A DNA stretch of 52,813 nt from contig CAYJGC010000006.1 of assembly GCA_964369725.1 (NCBI GenBank), positions 1 through 52,813 on the forward strand, given 5' to 3'. Under the pieces are notes generated by a model that saw only the letters and a program-made list of their open reading frames with translations, did no database searches and was not told the DNA's origin. Positions 33,992 to 41,462 of this stretch are shown piece after piece (position 1 is the stretch's first letter; each line of letters begins with the position of its first letter). A program made the position numbers and the translations under genes. The DNA is from Paraeggerthella sp964369725 (GTDB lineage: Bacteria > Actinomycetota > Coriobacteriia > Coriobacteriales > Eggerthellaceae).

Positions 33992-34020
33992 TTGACAGAG
34001 CCTTTTCAGCTGTCTATAGT
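33992..34020 (+). promoter_or_regulatory. Consensus promoter TTGACA-17-TATAGT
   Basis: TTGACA (33992-33997) and TATAGT (34015-34020) are 17 bp apart. The -10 lies inside the left arm of the palindrome at 34014-34048. The start of transcription would be near 34027, 275 nt before the GntR gene. Confidence 0.75.
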
Positions 34021-34048
34021 GTGTATATCAGATATATACACACTATAG
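34014..34048. promoter_or_regulatory. 35-bp operator-like palindrome for the YtrA-type GntR
   Basis: Two perfect 15-bp arms (CTATAGTGTGTATAT and its complement) surround 5 nt. The site covers the -10 and the start of transcription. A GntR-family dimer encoded just downstream is the obvious candidate ligand, so the operon is probably autorepressed. Confidence 0.75.
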
Positions 34049-34301
34049 GTCATTTAGGAGGTATATCTGGTTATGACTGCATGCGCGTGAATGTGGTCAT
34101 GTGGTAAGTGGTAGGACGCTGCACTTATCGACAGGCATCTGGGGACGCTTGGATGCTTTGGTGACTCTTTAAAAGCGCCAATGGAGCTTTTAAGTAACGG
34201 AAAGCAGCTGCTGTGGTTGTCTAGAGTGATCACTGATGCTCTCTGAAAGAGCTTGAGCACATCAGAATCTTGAGGCTGAGATTGTAGGGACAGGAGAACC
34301 T

Positions 34302-34679
34302 TTGGATATTATTATTTCAAACGCAAGCGACAAGCCTCTTTATGAACAGATTACTAGCCAATTGAAAAGTTTTATCTTATCTGGTGATCTTAAAGACGGA
34401 GAGAAACTTCCCTCTATCCGCACCCTTGCAAGTGATTTACGTATTAGTGCCATCACTACTAAACGGGCTTACGCTGATTTAGAGATGCAAGGATTTATAG
34501 AAACGGTACCAGGAAAAGGTAGCTTTGTTGCTGGTGGAAACAGGGAACTTTTGCGGGAAGAAAGGCTTCGTAGTATTGAAGAAGACCTTGTTGCTGCTGT
34601 TGAAAAAGCCGCAGAGGCAGCTCTTTCTTCAGCAGATTTGCATGAGATGCTAGATCTTGTGTTAACGGAAAGAGAGTAA
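34302..34679 (+). CDS. GntR-family regulator, YtrA subfamily
   Basis: A short (125-residue) GntR protein with 'DKPLYEQITSQLKSFILSG' and the winged-helix core 'KLPSIRTLASDLRISAITTKRAY' spanning about 33-55; the tail has only two short helices, as in YtrA-type regulators that control ABC transporters. The start is TTG, with CAGGAG about 6 nt upstream, and the second residue on matches the family beginning. It is the first gene of an operon with an ATPase and a permease and is preceded by the palindromic operator described above. Confidence 0.9.
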   Translation: MDIIISNASDKPLYEQITSQLKSFILSGDLKDGEKLPSIRTLASDLRISAITTKRAYADLEMQGFIETVPGKGSFVAGGNRELLREERLRSIEEDLVAAVEKAAEAALSSADLHEMLDLVLTERE

Positions 34680-34722
34680 CTCGTTGTCTTCTCTCTCCAA
34701 AATAAGGAAATGAAAGAATACC

Positions 34723-34761
34723 CAGAGCCTCTACAGAGGCACCTATTAAAGTAGAGCTCTG
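34723..34761 (+). promoter_or_regulatory. Competing hairpins between the GntR and ATPase genes
   Basis: GCCTCT/AGAGGC (34727-34740, 2-nt loop) and CAGAGC/GCTCTG (34723-34728 with 34756-34761) use overlapping bases and cannot form together. They may tune expression of the transporter relative to the regulator. Confidence 0.35.
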
Positions 34762-34784
34762 TGTGCGTTTAAGGAGGTTGTCTT

Positions 34785-35672
34785 ATGGATATAATGCTAG
34801 AGATGCAAAACCTTACCAAGCATTATCCTGATTTTAGTTTAGACGAAATATCACTTCAAGTTCCCGCTGGAAGCGTAGTGGGATTTGTGGGAAGTAATGG
34901 TGCGGGTAAAACTACAACTATTAAAGCATTGCTTGGCATAATTTTTCCCGAAAACGGATGCATTAAACTTTTCGATAAGGATATTGCTGCTATAGCCAAA
35001 GAAGAATATGCACAGCTAAAACAGCGTGTGGGTGTGGTCTTGGATACATGCGCTTTTCCTCATGAGTATAATGTTTCGTCCGTAGAAAAATGTATGAGGG
35101 CGACTTATCGGAATTGGGATACAGCTCTGTTTTGGACGTATATTGATACGTTCAAACTTCCTCGCAAAAAGTCCGTTAAAGAGCTTTCGCGAGGCATGAG
35201 TATGAAATTATCTCTGGCTTGCGCTCTTTCACACGATGCTGAACTGTTGATTTTGGACGAAGCTACCGCTGGTCTTGACCCGTTGGCGCGAGATGAAGTT
35301 CTTGATGTGCTGCGAACCTATATGTATGACGGAACGCGCAGTATTCTTATGTCAAGCCACATCACGAGCGATTTGGAAAAAATTGCAGACTATATAGTAT
35401 GTATTGAAGAGGGCAGAATTATCTTTTCAGTCGAAAAAGACACTATCACAGATACCGCTGGCATTGCTCGTTGTAGAACTGATGAGGTAGCATCAATTCG
35501 AGATAGTGGTCTGTTTGAGCCTGGTCAGGTACGGTGTATTCAGAACGCCTATAGCGTCTCAGTTCTTGTGCCTAATCGATTTGATTTGGCTAAAAAATTA
35601 CCTTCAATTACGCTTGAACGAGCAACCATTGATGAGTATCTATCACATATGCTGAAAGGGGAAGTAGTATGA
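34785..35672 (+). CDS. ABC transporter ATP-binding protein (YtrB-like)
   Basis: A 295-residue ATPase with Walker A 'GSNGAGKTT' (about 40), the signature 'LSRGMSMKLSLACAL' (about 141), Walker B 'LLILDEATAGLDP' and switch 'MSSHITSDLEKIAD'. The signature with Met in place of the Gln is typical of the YtrB/BcrA group. The C-terminal 80 residues are the extra domain of that group. AAGGAGG lies 6 nt before the ATG. The stop overlaps the permease start by 4 bp. Such GntR-ABC systems often answer cell-envelope stress; the substrate here is unknown. Confidence 0.9.
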   Translation: MDIMLEMQNLTKHYPDFSLDEISLQVPAGSVVGFVGSNGAGKTTTIKALLGIIFPENGCIKLFDKDIAAIAKEEYAQLKQRVGVVLDTCAFPHEYNVSSVEKCMRATYRNWDTALFWTYIDTFKLPRKKSVKELSRGMSMKLSLACALSHDAELLILDEATAGLDPLARDEVLDVLRTYMYDGTRSILMSSHITSDLEKIADYIVCIEEGRIIFSVEKDTITDTAGIARCRTDEVASIRDSGLFEPGQVRCIQNAYSVSVLVPNRFDLAKKLPSITLERATIDEYLSHMLKGEVV

Positions 35673-36367
35673 GTATCAATCTTACCGCCGATTATCTGAT
35701 TGTAAGAAAGTATCTTTTATCTCAAATTATCCTCTGTGTTGTCGTTTTTTTGCTTGTCGGTATTGGAACAAAAAACATTGGTTTTGTTGCAGGTGCAATT
35801 CCCTGCGTGTTCACGTTTTCTATGATGTTCACCTTGTTTGCAACCGATGACCTCAACCAATGGCAGCAGTTTCGTTTAACGCTTCCGGTTACACGTAAGT
35901 CAATGGTTCTTCAGCGCTATGTGTGGTTGTTGATATTTTCCTTCGTAGGGTTTGTTATCAGTTTTATTGTAGTGGGTGTTTTAGCTCAAGCACTGGAGAT
36001 TTTCCCTGTGCTTGTACAGTACTTAGGAGAGATCGATGAATCGATGGGAGTTGTTACTCTGTTGACAGTGGCGGGAGGGACTGCAGTGGGTCTGCTGACA
36101 TTCAGTATTCTTATTCCGTGTATTTCACGCTTTGGACTGACTCAGGCAGTGCGACTGGCTCCGTTGCTTCTTGCTTTCGCGCCAACGTTGATTCTTTTTA
36201 CTATAGGAGGCGATGCACTTATGGAATCGCTAGAGGCATTCAATCAGTTCGTTTTTACACCGGGGGGCTTGCCTCTTCTTATGGCTTGTTTGTTGGGCGT
36301 ATTGATTATAGTTTGCGCTGTCTCATGCTTTTTTGCCATTAAGCTATTCGAAAAACGGGAATTTTAA
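35669..36367 (+). CDS. ABC-2-type permease partner
   Basis: The 232-residue membrane protein has about six helices (about 15-35, 38-55, 82-105, 128-150, 160-180 and 205-228). The short loop 'NQWQQFRLTLPVTRKSMVLQRY' is typical of ABC-2_memb_2 permeases. It is coupled to the ATPase gene through an ATGA overlap and ends 16 bp before a strong terminator. It makes the membrane part of the transporter whose ATPase is encoded upstream. Confidence 0.85.
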   Translation: MSINLTADYLIVRKYLLSQIILCVVVFLLVGIGTKNIGFVAGAIPCVFTFSMMFTLFATDDLNQWQQFRLTLPVTRKSMVLQRYVWLLIFSFVGFVISFIVVGVLAQALEIFPVLVQYLGEIDESMGVVTLLTVAGGTAVGLLTFSILIPCISRFGLTQAVRLAPLLLAFAPTLILFTIGGDALMESLEAFNQFVFTPGGLPLLMACLLGVLIIVCAVSCFFAIKLFEKREF

Positions 36368-36383
36368 GGATTGGTTTAGGAGT

Positions 36384-36422
36384 ACGGTATGGGGAAGCTT
36401 GCTGCTTTACCCATACCGTTTT
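36384..36422 (+). terminator. Terminator of the GntR/ABC operon
   Basis: A 10-bp stem (36384-36393 with 36410-36419), continued by AAGC/GCTT inside, is followed by TTTT. Confidence 0.85.
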
Positions 36423-36457
36423 GGGAGTTCGTGCTCATAGGTTGAGATTTCTTGTTA

Positions 36458-36778
36458 TTACTTTTTCTTTTTTGGGCGCGGTTTTGGGAGAGCTTCGTAG
36501 GTTGCTTGGATAAAGGCAGTCATGAGGTCTTTATTGTCAAGCTGGTCAATCACTAAATGAGGCTTGGCGTTGGTGTAGGGTGATGCTTCGCTGCAGTTGG
36601 GGAGAATCGAGCATCCTTGGTCGGTTTTTTTGACGAAGAACTGATCGTCGCAAACAAGCCCGATAATTTTCTCATTGCAGTAGATGCCATATTCGCCAAA
36701 CATTTTTTTGTACGTAATTTCGCCTGCCCCTGCGGTTTGTTCGCAAACATATTGTACAAACTCTTCTCTCGATGACAT
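36458..36778 (-). CDS. TfoX N-terminal domain protein
   Basis: 106 residues with the TfoX_N pattern 'YKKMFGEYGIYCNEKIIGLVCDD' (about 23-45) and a Lys-rich tail ('PKPRPKKKK'). Only the N-terminal domain is present; full TfoX/Sxy competence regulators have a second domain, and stand-alone versions are common and of unknown role. GGAGGAC lies just before the ATG. It follows the sirtuin gene by 113 bp in the same direction, so it may be a trailing part of that operon, or independent. Confidence 0.85.
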   Translation of the reverse strand: MSSREEFVQYVCEQTAGAGEITYKKMFGEYGIYCNEKIIGLVCDDQFFVKKTDQGCSILPNCSEASPYTNAKPHLVIDQLDNKDLMTAFIQATYEALPKPRPKKKK

Positions 36779-36891
36779 ATGTCCTCCTGTGGTTTTGGAT
36801 ATGGATAACTTTTGTCAGGTGAGCTTCTTAGTTTAGGCCATGAAGCGAGTTGCTGTGGTTTAAAATTTAAAATATTTCTAGAGTTCTGAAG

Positions 36892-37773
36892 CTATGAATT
36901 GATTAACAATACATCAGAAATCACTTTACCAATATCATCTGTCATAAGAATGGAACGGTTTTTAATCTCTTGCGGGACGGTTTCGTTTTCAAGATTTATG
37001 CACACATAGGAGGCGTTTTTGTTTTGATAGGTCATGCGCCAAAAGGGATACTTGATGATTGCTGGGGTGTTGTAACCAATGCCCAGTTCAAGAAAGAGGA
37101 CATTTTTTCCAGAAGTATTTTCAATGAAAGCTTGGTAGTGTTTAAGCGCTTTATTCCAGCCTTCTCCTTCGACAAAAGTATCGTCCATGCGTAGATTTAC
37201 CGTCATGGGTTTACCGCAAACAGGACAATAGGGGATTAAGCTGGAGGGTATTTTTAGATCTTCTAAGTTTTCAAGCATATCAATGATGCTCTGGTGATTG
37301 TCGTAGGTTTTCTGATGGCAAGGGACTGAGCACTGGAATAGTCCGTAGTCCCCTTGGGTGTAAAAAACTCGCTCTTTTTCAAAACCGTTCAGCAAGAAAA
37401 GGTGATCCCCGTTTGTCGTAATAACAAAATAGTTTTTATCTTGTAGCAGGTCCTGTAGATTAGGGTAGGTTGTGTTTAGCTCTGCCGCATAGCGGTTATG
37501 GTAGATGTGTTTACACCAATATCCCCAGTGCTCTTCAAGCGAATTGTGAGGGTAAAAGGCTGAGGAGTACATGTCGCGCAAGTTGTAGCGTTCAATGTAG
37601 TTAGTAAAAAGCGTTTCAAATCGGACGCCGCTGTAAAGTAGTCCTGCTGAAGCAGAGAGTCCTGCACCGGCGCCAACAATAACAGCATCAGCGTTTTTAA
37701 TAAGTTGTTGAATTTTAGAAATCTTCTCCGAGTAGTTGTCGATAGATGACGTAGTCTTGATCTTTGAAAACAT
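36892..37773 (-). CDS. Class M sirtuin (SirTM), probable protein ADP-ribosyltransferase
   Basis: This is a 293-residue NAD-dependent Sir2-fold enzyme. The NAD motif is 'VGAGAGLSASAG' (about 33-44), and 'ITTNGDHLF' carries the catalytic Asn. The usual catalytic His is replaced by Gln in 'FYTQGDYGLF' (about 140). This change marks SirTM enzymes, which transfer ADP-ribose rather than remove acetyl groups (known from Staphylococcus and Streptococcus). A zinc site is formed by 'CSVPC' and 'CPVCG'. AAGGTGG lies 6 nt before the ATG, inside the macrodomain gene, and the two genes overlap by 59 bp, so they are translationally coupled. The lipoyl-carrier substrate gene found beside other SirTM genes is not here. 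Confidence 0.88.
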   Translation of the reverse strand: MFSKIKTTSSIDNYSEKISKIQQLIKNADAVIVGAGAGLSASAGLLYSGVRFETLFTNYIERYNLRDMYSSAFYPHNSLEEHWGYWCKHIYHNRYAAELNTTYPNLQDLLQDKNYFVITTNGDHLFLLNGFEKERVFYTQGDYGLFQCSVPCHQKTYDNHQSIIDMLENLEDLKIPSSLIPYCPVCGKPMTVNLRMDDTFVEGEGWNKALKHYQAFIENTSGKNVLFLELGIGYNTPAIIKYPFWRMTYQNKNASYVCINLENETVPQEIKNRSILMTDDIGKVISDVLLINS

Positions 37774-38509
37774 TGAACACCACCTTTATCTTACTTTTCG
37801 TGTCGTGTAAAAACGTTTGAACGGTATGCGTTGCGATTTCTGCAGCTTTTTCGGGTGGAAAACGAAATTCTCCCGTTGAGATACAGCAAAACGCCAATGA
37901 TTCAAGATTGTGTTGCTGTGCAAGTTTCAGGCAGTTTTGGTAGGAATCAGCAAGTCGCGTGCAATCTCTTTCGTTAAGAGTTCCTTTAATAATGGGTCCT
38001 ACGGTGTGAATGACGTATTTGCTGGGAAGATTGTAAGCATCTGTGATTTTTGCGAACCCTGTGTACTCTTCGTGACCCTGCTTTTGCATGATGTCGCTAC
38101 ATGCTTGACGCAGTTGTAAGCCTGCTGCAGAATGAATGGCGTTGTCTATGCAGCCGTGACAGGGGACAAAGCACCCAAGTAAGGCGGAGTTTGCAGCATT
38201 AACAATGCCGTCAAGAGCAAGCCTAGTGATGTCACCTTGCCAAAGATATAGTTGGGAGTTGGTTTTGAATGGCCGTAAATCGCCAAGTGAAACGATACCT
38301 TTGTGTGCAGCTTGGTTTTGCAGGTATTCATCATGTAGTTCGATAAATTCTGAGCTGAGGGGCATTGGTGGACGAACATTCATGAGAGAGCGAAAAAGTC
38401 GAGCCTGATCTGCAAGGGTGTGCGAAAATTGCAGCGCAGTTTCTTGGTAGTGTGGCATCTCATCAAGCATTGCATTATTTAGATGGAGCAAATTTTCCAA
38501 GTCATTCAC
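37715..38509 (-). CDS. Zinc macrodomain, probable protein ADP-ribose hydrolase
   Basis: 264 residues: a helical N-terminal part (about 1-75), then a macrodomain with 'WQGDITRLALDGIVNAANSA' (ADP-ribose pocket, about 94-113). The zinc-binding loop is 'CFVPCHGCIDNAIH' (about 116-129), the second pocket loop is 'ISTGEFRFPPEKAAE'. Cys-His-Cys in that loop defines Zn-macrodomains, which remove ADP-ribose placed by SirTM. The start is a GTG with AAGGAT 8 nt upstream. The gene is between the flavin/iron-sulfur gene (61 bp upstream) and the sirtuin (overlap), which gives a writer-eraser pair in one operon. Confidence 0.9.
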   Translation of the reverse strand: MNDLENLLHLNNAMLDEMPHYQETALQFSHTLADQARLFRSLMNVRPPMPLSSEFIELHDEYLQNQAAHKGIVSLGDLRPFKTNSQLYLWQGDITRLALDGIVNAANSALLGCFVPCHGCIDNAIHSAAGLQLRQACSDIMQKQGHEEYTGFAKITDAYNLPSKYVIHTVGPIIKGTLNERDCTRLADSYQNCLKLAQQHNLESLAFCCISTGEFRFPPEKAAEIATHTVQTFLHDTKSKIKVVFNVFKDQDYVIYRQLLGEDF

Positions 38510-38570
38510 GAGTTTATCCTTATGACGGCATCATTCGGGCAGATTTAAATCTTAACGAGTTCAGTATCAT

Positions 38571-39245
38571 CTATTTACCCCGATAGCTAATAGCTTGGAC
38601 GGGGCAGGAGAGGTAGCAGTCGCCACATTCGTCACAGCGGTGAATGTCAATGGTGTAGCCATTGTCAGTATTTTGTATGGCTAAGAAGGAGCACGCTTCT
38701 TCACAGAGACCGCATTCGATACATTCATTTGTATCAATGCCGAGACCTTTTTCTTTGATAGTGCGACCATTATATGAAAAGTATTCTCTTTGCAGTTTGC
38801 TTTCGCGTTGAATTTTCTCAAAGTCGTAATCAAAGATATCGCCATATCCGTCAGTGATACAAAATACCACCATAGCGGGATATTTCTCTTGATCCTTAAT
38901 GCAGAAATCGAATGCAGGATTTTGTTTTGCTTTGATATCTTCTATAGAAATTTCTTGAGCGGTACCCGTCATGCGCATGGCGTAGCCCCCTTGAAAAATC
39001 GGGAATCCTTTTTCGTCATGCTCTATTTGAGTGGGTGCACAAAGTCCGCAAAGAGAAATAGTCTTTTTCGTTTTTAATTGTTGGTAGAAATCCTTGGTGA
39101 ACATGGTCATGAAGTAAAGTCCTTCATCGTCGTGCGCGCGCAGATGAGCAATACGCGATTCTGGTTCGCCTTGATGGTTGATGGTAGTGAAAGAAAGGCA
39201 ACCGATATTGTCAAACTTTTGATAGATGTCTTTAATGGTGAGCAT
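38571..39245 (-). CDS. Flavin-binding split-barrel (PNPOx-like) protein with C-terminal 2x4Fe-4S ferredoxin domain
   Basis: 224 residues. The first two-thirds form a split-barrel of the pyridoxamine-phosphate-oxidase fold ('GCLSFTTINHQGEPESRIAH', about 15-34; 'LYFMTMFTKDFYQQLKTKK'), which usually binds FMN. The end holds 'CIECGLCEEACSF' and 'CDECGDCYLSCPVQA', a bacterial 2[4Fe-4S] ferredoxin pattern. It is probably a small flavin reductase or electron-transfer enzyme. I start it at ATG 39245 with AGGA 7 nt upstream. It is the first gene of the macrodomain/sirtuin operon and is divergent from an HxlR regulator across a shared operator. Confidence 0.85.
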   Translation of the reverse strand: MLTIKDIYQKFDNIGCLSFTTINHQGEPESRIAHLRAHDDEGLYFMTMFTKDFYQQLKTKKTISLCGLCAPTQIEHDEKGFPIFQGGYAMRMTGTAQEISIEDIKAKQNPAFDFCIKDQEKYPAMVVFCITDGYGDIFDYDFEKIQRESKLQREYFSYNGRTIKEKGLGIDTNECIECGLCEEACSFLAIQNTDNGYTIDIHRCDECGDCYLSCPVQAISYRGK

Positions 39246-39311
39246 AGTTTCATCCTCTCCTCTGGTTCGTTTTGTCTTCATGAGTATAATAAATGGCGTG
39301 ATGAAAAAAGG

Positions 39312-39345
39312 AACTACGATATTTTATGATACTAGTATCGTAGTT
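39312..39345. promoter_or_regulatory. Shared operator between HxlR and the flavin/iron-sulfur operon
   Basis: Perfect 10-bp arms AACTACGATA (39312-39321) and its complement (39336-39345) enclose 14 nt. A second palindrome, GATACTAGTATC (39328-39339), overlaps the right arm. The site lies between the two divergent genes. On the minus strand TATTAT near 39290 may be the -10 of the flavin gene. HxlR proteins bind such sites as dimers. Confidence 0.65.
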
Positions 39346-39366
39346 GATACCGCAAGGGAGTGTTGT

Positions 39367-39708
39367 ATGTCTGCTGATGATTTGTTTGGGAAGTGTCCTT
39401 ATGTTACTTCACAACGCTTGCTTTCGGGGAAGTGGTCCATCTATATTTTGTATTTGCTTTCAGAAAGACCCGTGCGCTTTAATGAATTATTGAGACTTAT
39501 GCCAGAAGAGATGACTCATACAACGCTTTCGCGTCAGCTTAAGCGTCTTGAGTCAGAAGGGCTTATTGTTAGAGAAGAATATAAGCAAATCCCGCCTAAG
39601 GTTGAGTATCGATTAAGCGAGATTGGGTTGAAATTCCTTCCTGTTTTGGAGGCCTTGGAGTCGTGGGGGAGCGAGTATATTGAGCAGCTTGTGAGTCACG
39701 AGGCATAG
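39367..39708 (+). CDS. HxlR-family transcriptional regulator
   Basis: 113 residues with the HxlR core: 'CPYVTSQRLLSGKWSIYILY' with the conserved Cys (about 9), 'RPVRFNELLRLMPEEMTHTTLSRQLKRLE' in two stretches (about 37-65), and 'EYRLSEIGLKFLPVLEALESWG'. The conserved N-terminal cysteine is a redox or electrophile sensor in several family members. I chose the ATG at 39367, with AAGGGAG 5 nt upstream. It is divergent from the flavin/macrodomain/sirtuin operon and is its likely controller. Confidence 0.92.
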   Translation: MSADDLFGKCPYVTSQRLLSGKWSIYILYLLSERPVRFNELLRLMPEEMTHTTLSRQLKRLESEGLIVREEYKQIPPKVEYRLSEIGLKFLPVLEALESWGSEYIEQLVSHEA

Positions 39709-40071
39709 ATTTCTCCTTAAATTGAAAGAAGAATACTATTCTGGCATTTTATTTCAATTTAGATTAAAAGATTGAAATAAGAGCTATCCTTGCAGCTGCT
39801 CTGTTGCTGCCACCAGCCAGACCAGTGAGAATAGTCTATTTTCTTTCGTAGGATTTACGAATCGTAGTAAAAAAGTTGAGTTGTCCAAATATGAGAGGAG
39901 GGGAACTTCCTTCGATCAATTCATCAAAAGAGTATCGTGAATGCGCGATAGATGATAAAGCTTCATCGAAGTTCTAAGCAAAAGACAATTCAGATACTAT
40001 TCAATACCCATCCCGCTTGTTGCGCTAATGAAGCTGCTCAACTAGCGGGATTGTTGTAGTTGTGTAGACAT
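39709..40071. other. Intergenic stretch between HxlR and XRE genes
   Basis: No gene is recognised. Perfect 10-bp arms TTATTTCAAT (39749-39758) and its complement (39771-39780) form an AT-rich hairpin, probably a weak terminator for hxlR. A second hairpin with ATCCCGCT/AGCGGGAT arms lies at about 40010-40051, with nested GTTG/CAAC, and may end the minus-strand XRE gene. Confidence 0.45.
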
Positions 40072-40872
40072 TTATTTAAGCAATTCGCCAACTTTCGCGC
40101 GTGTTTTGCGGGAAAACTTGAAAGTAAAGCTTTGTGTATGTCTGTCATTTTCGGCAAGAAGAGCGTAGGCTTGTGCCATTGATCCGCTGTAAAACATAAC
40201 GGGTATGGTTATGCTTAGTGAGCAAATGAGAATTTCCATGTAGAGAGGTAGGCCTCCGCTAACATCTTTTGTAAACGGGGGAATATCGATAGCCAGAAGT
40301 GATCCCGCTATCATCATCAGAACAAAAGAAATACCAAAGAGCGCTGACAAGTGACGCGTCTTTCTCTTAGCAATTTTGCGCAGTTCTGTTAGATAGGCGC
40401 TGTCAAACAGGAGAATCTCTTTGCTTAAGACGCTGTATTTGTCGTCGAAAAGAAATAGTCCGCGCATCATAATCAGAGCTCCCGCAATAAAAAGAACGAG
40501 CATATAATGCGGGGCTAAGCCCTCATTGTCAAATTTCAAAAACATCCAAGCTCCTAAGATAAAAAGAAAACCACCAAAGCAAAACCATTTCATGGAACTG
40601 CTGAAGTTGGTAAGGTATCCTTCCGCCATCTCTTTGCTTACGTAATAACCTTTTTCGCTCGAAGCTTCTCCTTCTTGCGTATCCTTGAGTAGGTAGTCGA
40701 CCGAGACATTAAAGATATTGCTTAATTCCAATAGCTTTTCAGTCTCAGGAAAACCCTGCCCGTTCTCCCATTTGCTTATGGCCTGCCTAGTAGTGTGAAG
40801 CTTTTCCGCGAGTGCTTCTTGTGAAAGGTGATGCTCTTTGCGTAGCTTGTAGAGCTTTTCGTTAAATAACAT
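40072..40872 (-). CDS. XRE-family helix-turn-helix protein with membrane domain
   Basis: 266 residues. The N-terminal HTH_3 domain ('YKLRKEHHLSQEALAEKL', 'TTRQAISKWENGQGFPETE', about 7-60) is followed by a linker and four hydrophobic helices (about 95-115, 123-142, 178-200 and 211-235). This is a common Firmicutes/Actinobacteria plan for a membrane-bound regulator. AAAGGAG lies 8 nt before the ATG at 40872. It is divergent from, and 590 bp away from, the ECF-sigma/ABC operon, which it may regulate, though no binding site can be shown. Confidence 0.85.
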   Translation of the reverse strand: MLFNEKLYKLRKEHHLSQEALAEKLHTTRQAISKWENGQGFPETEKLLELSNIFNVSVDYLLKDTQEGEASSEKGYYVSKEMAEGYLTNFSSSMKWFCFGGFLFILGAWMFLKFDNEGLAPHYMLVLFIAGALIMMRGLFLFDDKYSVLSKEILLFDSAYLTELRKIAKRKTRHLSALFGISFVLMMIAGSLLAIDIPPFTKDVSGGLPLYMEILICSLSITIPVMFYSGSMAQAYALLAENDRHTQSFTFKFSRKTRAKVGELLK

Positions 40873-41462
40873 AGTTGTTCTCCTTTGTGCTTGGTTTCGA
40901 TGGGTTCGAACAAGCACATTTTTTCAAAAAGGCTTGCGAGACTCTATATCTCCTGCGATGCACTTTGTAAATTTGAGGTTGCGTAGCTGTTTTATGGCAG
41001 ATTTTACTACGTAAACCACTTTATTTTATTGTGGGAATTGAAGAGGTAACTACACAATGCGAAAGGCGTGTTTTATTAGACGTATTACATTAAGCATGCT
41101 TTGCTGAAGTATTCTGTGCTTTAGATTCGTTGCTTTATATCGAGCTGCCCCCCATTATGCTGAGTCATGCCTGTGCGTTAACTCAGCTGCACTTTACTAA
41201 ATCGTACTTTAGCAAAGTGACTGAGGTGTCCGAGCGGAATATGTATTTGATTACTGCAGTGCGCAGATAATTGATAGTACTTAACATGCTGGTAAAAGCA
41301 TGAAGCGCAATAACTCCTTCGCCAAGTAGAGGTGGCGGCAGTGTGTCAGGCGCACGGCTCATTAAGCATATACTGTCTTGAATCATGCGTAGTTAAAAAT
41401 TTTCTTATTTTGCCCGCACATATTTCTTTTCTTTCACGTTAAGCAATATGAAAGGAGGTTAT
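40873..41462. other. 590-bp intergenic stretch with tandem hairpins
   Basis: Two adjacent hairpins are clear: GCTGAGT/ACTCAGC (about 41158-41187) and a 12-nt interrupted stem of CACTTT-a-CTAAA against TTTAG-c-AAAGTG (41190-41219). Directly after comes AGGTGTCCGAGCGG (about 41223-41236), which equals the D-arm region of tRNA-Ser but has no tRNA around it. A 67-codon frame on the minus strand covers the hairpins and looks spurious. AAAGGAGG (41451-41458) is the ribosome site of the sigma gene. Confidence 0.5.

Larger units (their letters stand above)
33697..34301. other. 600-bp intergenic stretch with hairpin, promoter and long leader
   Basis: Positions 33697-33900 hold nothing I recognise. 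A strong 13-bp hairpin lies at 33902-33935, with AAAAGG/CCTTTT in its stem; it may be a terminator, though its T tract is poor. A strong promoter and operator follow. The transcript then has an AGGAGG at 34056-34061, a five-codon frame at 34073-34090 and a hairpin at 34168-34194, before the GntR gene at 34302. Confidence 0.55.

Noticed and set aside
41220..41300. tRNA-Ser gene
   Set aside because: Only the D-arm-like 14 bases are there; no acceptor stem, anticodon arm or T-arm can be folded.
41183..41386. 67-codon minus-strand frame in the XRE/ECF intergenic region
   Set aside because: It covers the tandem hairpins, has no ribosome site and resembles nothing.
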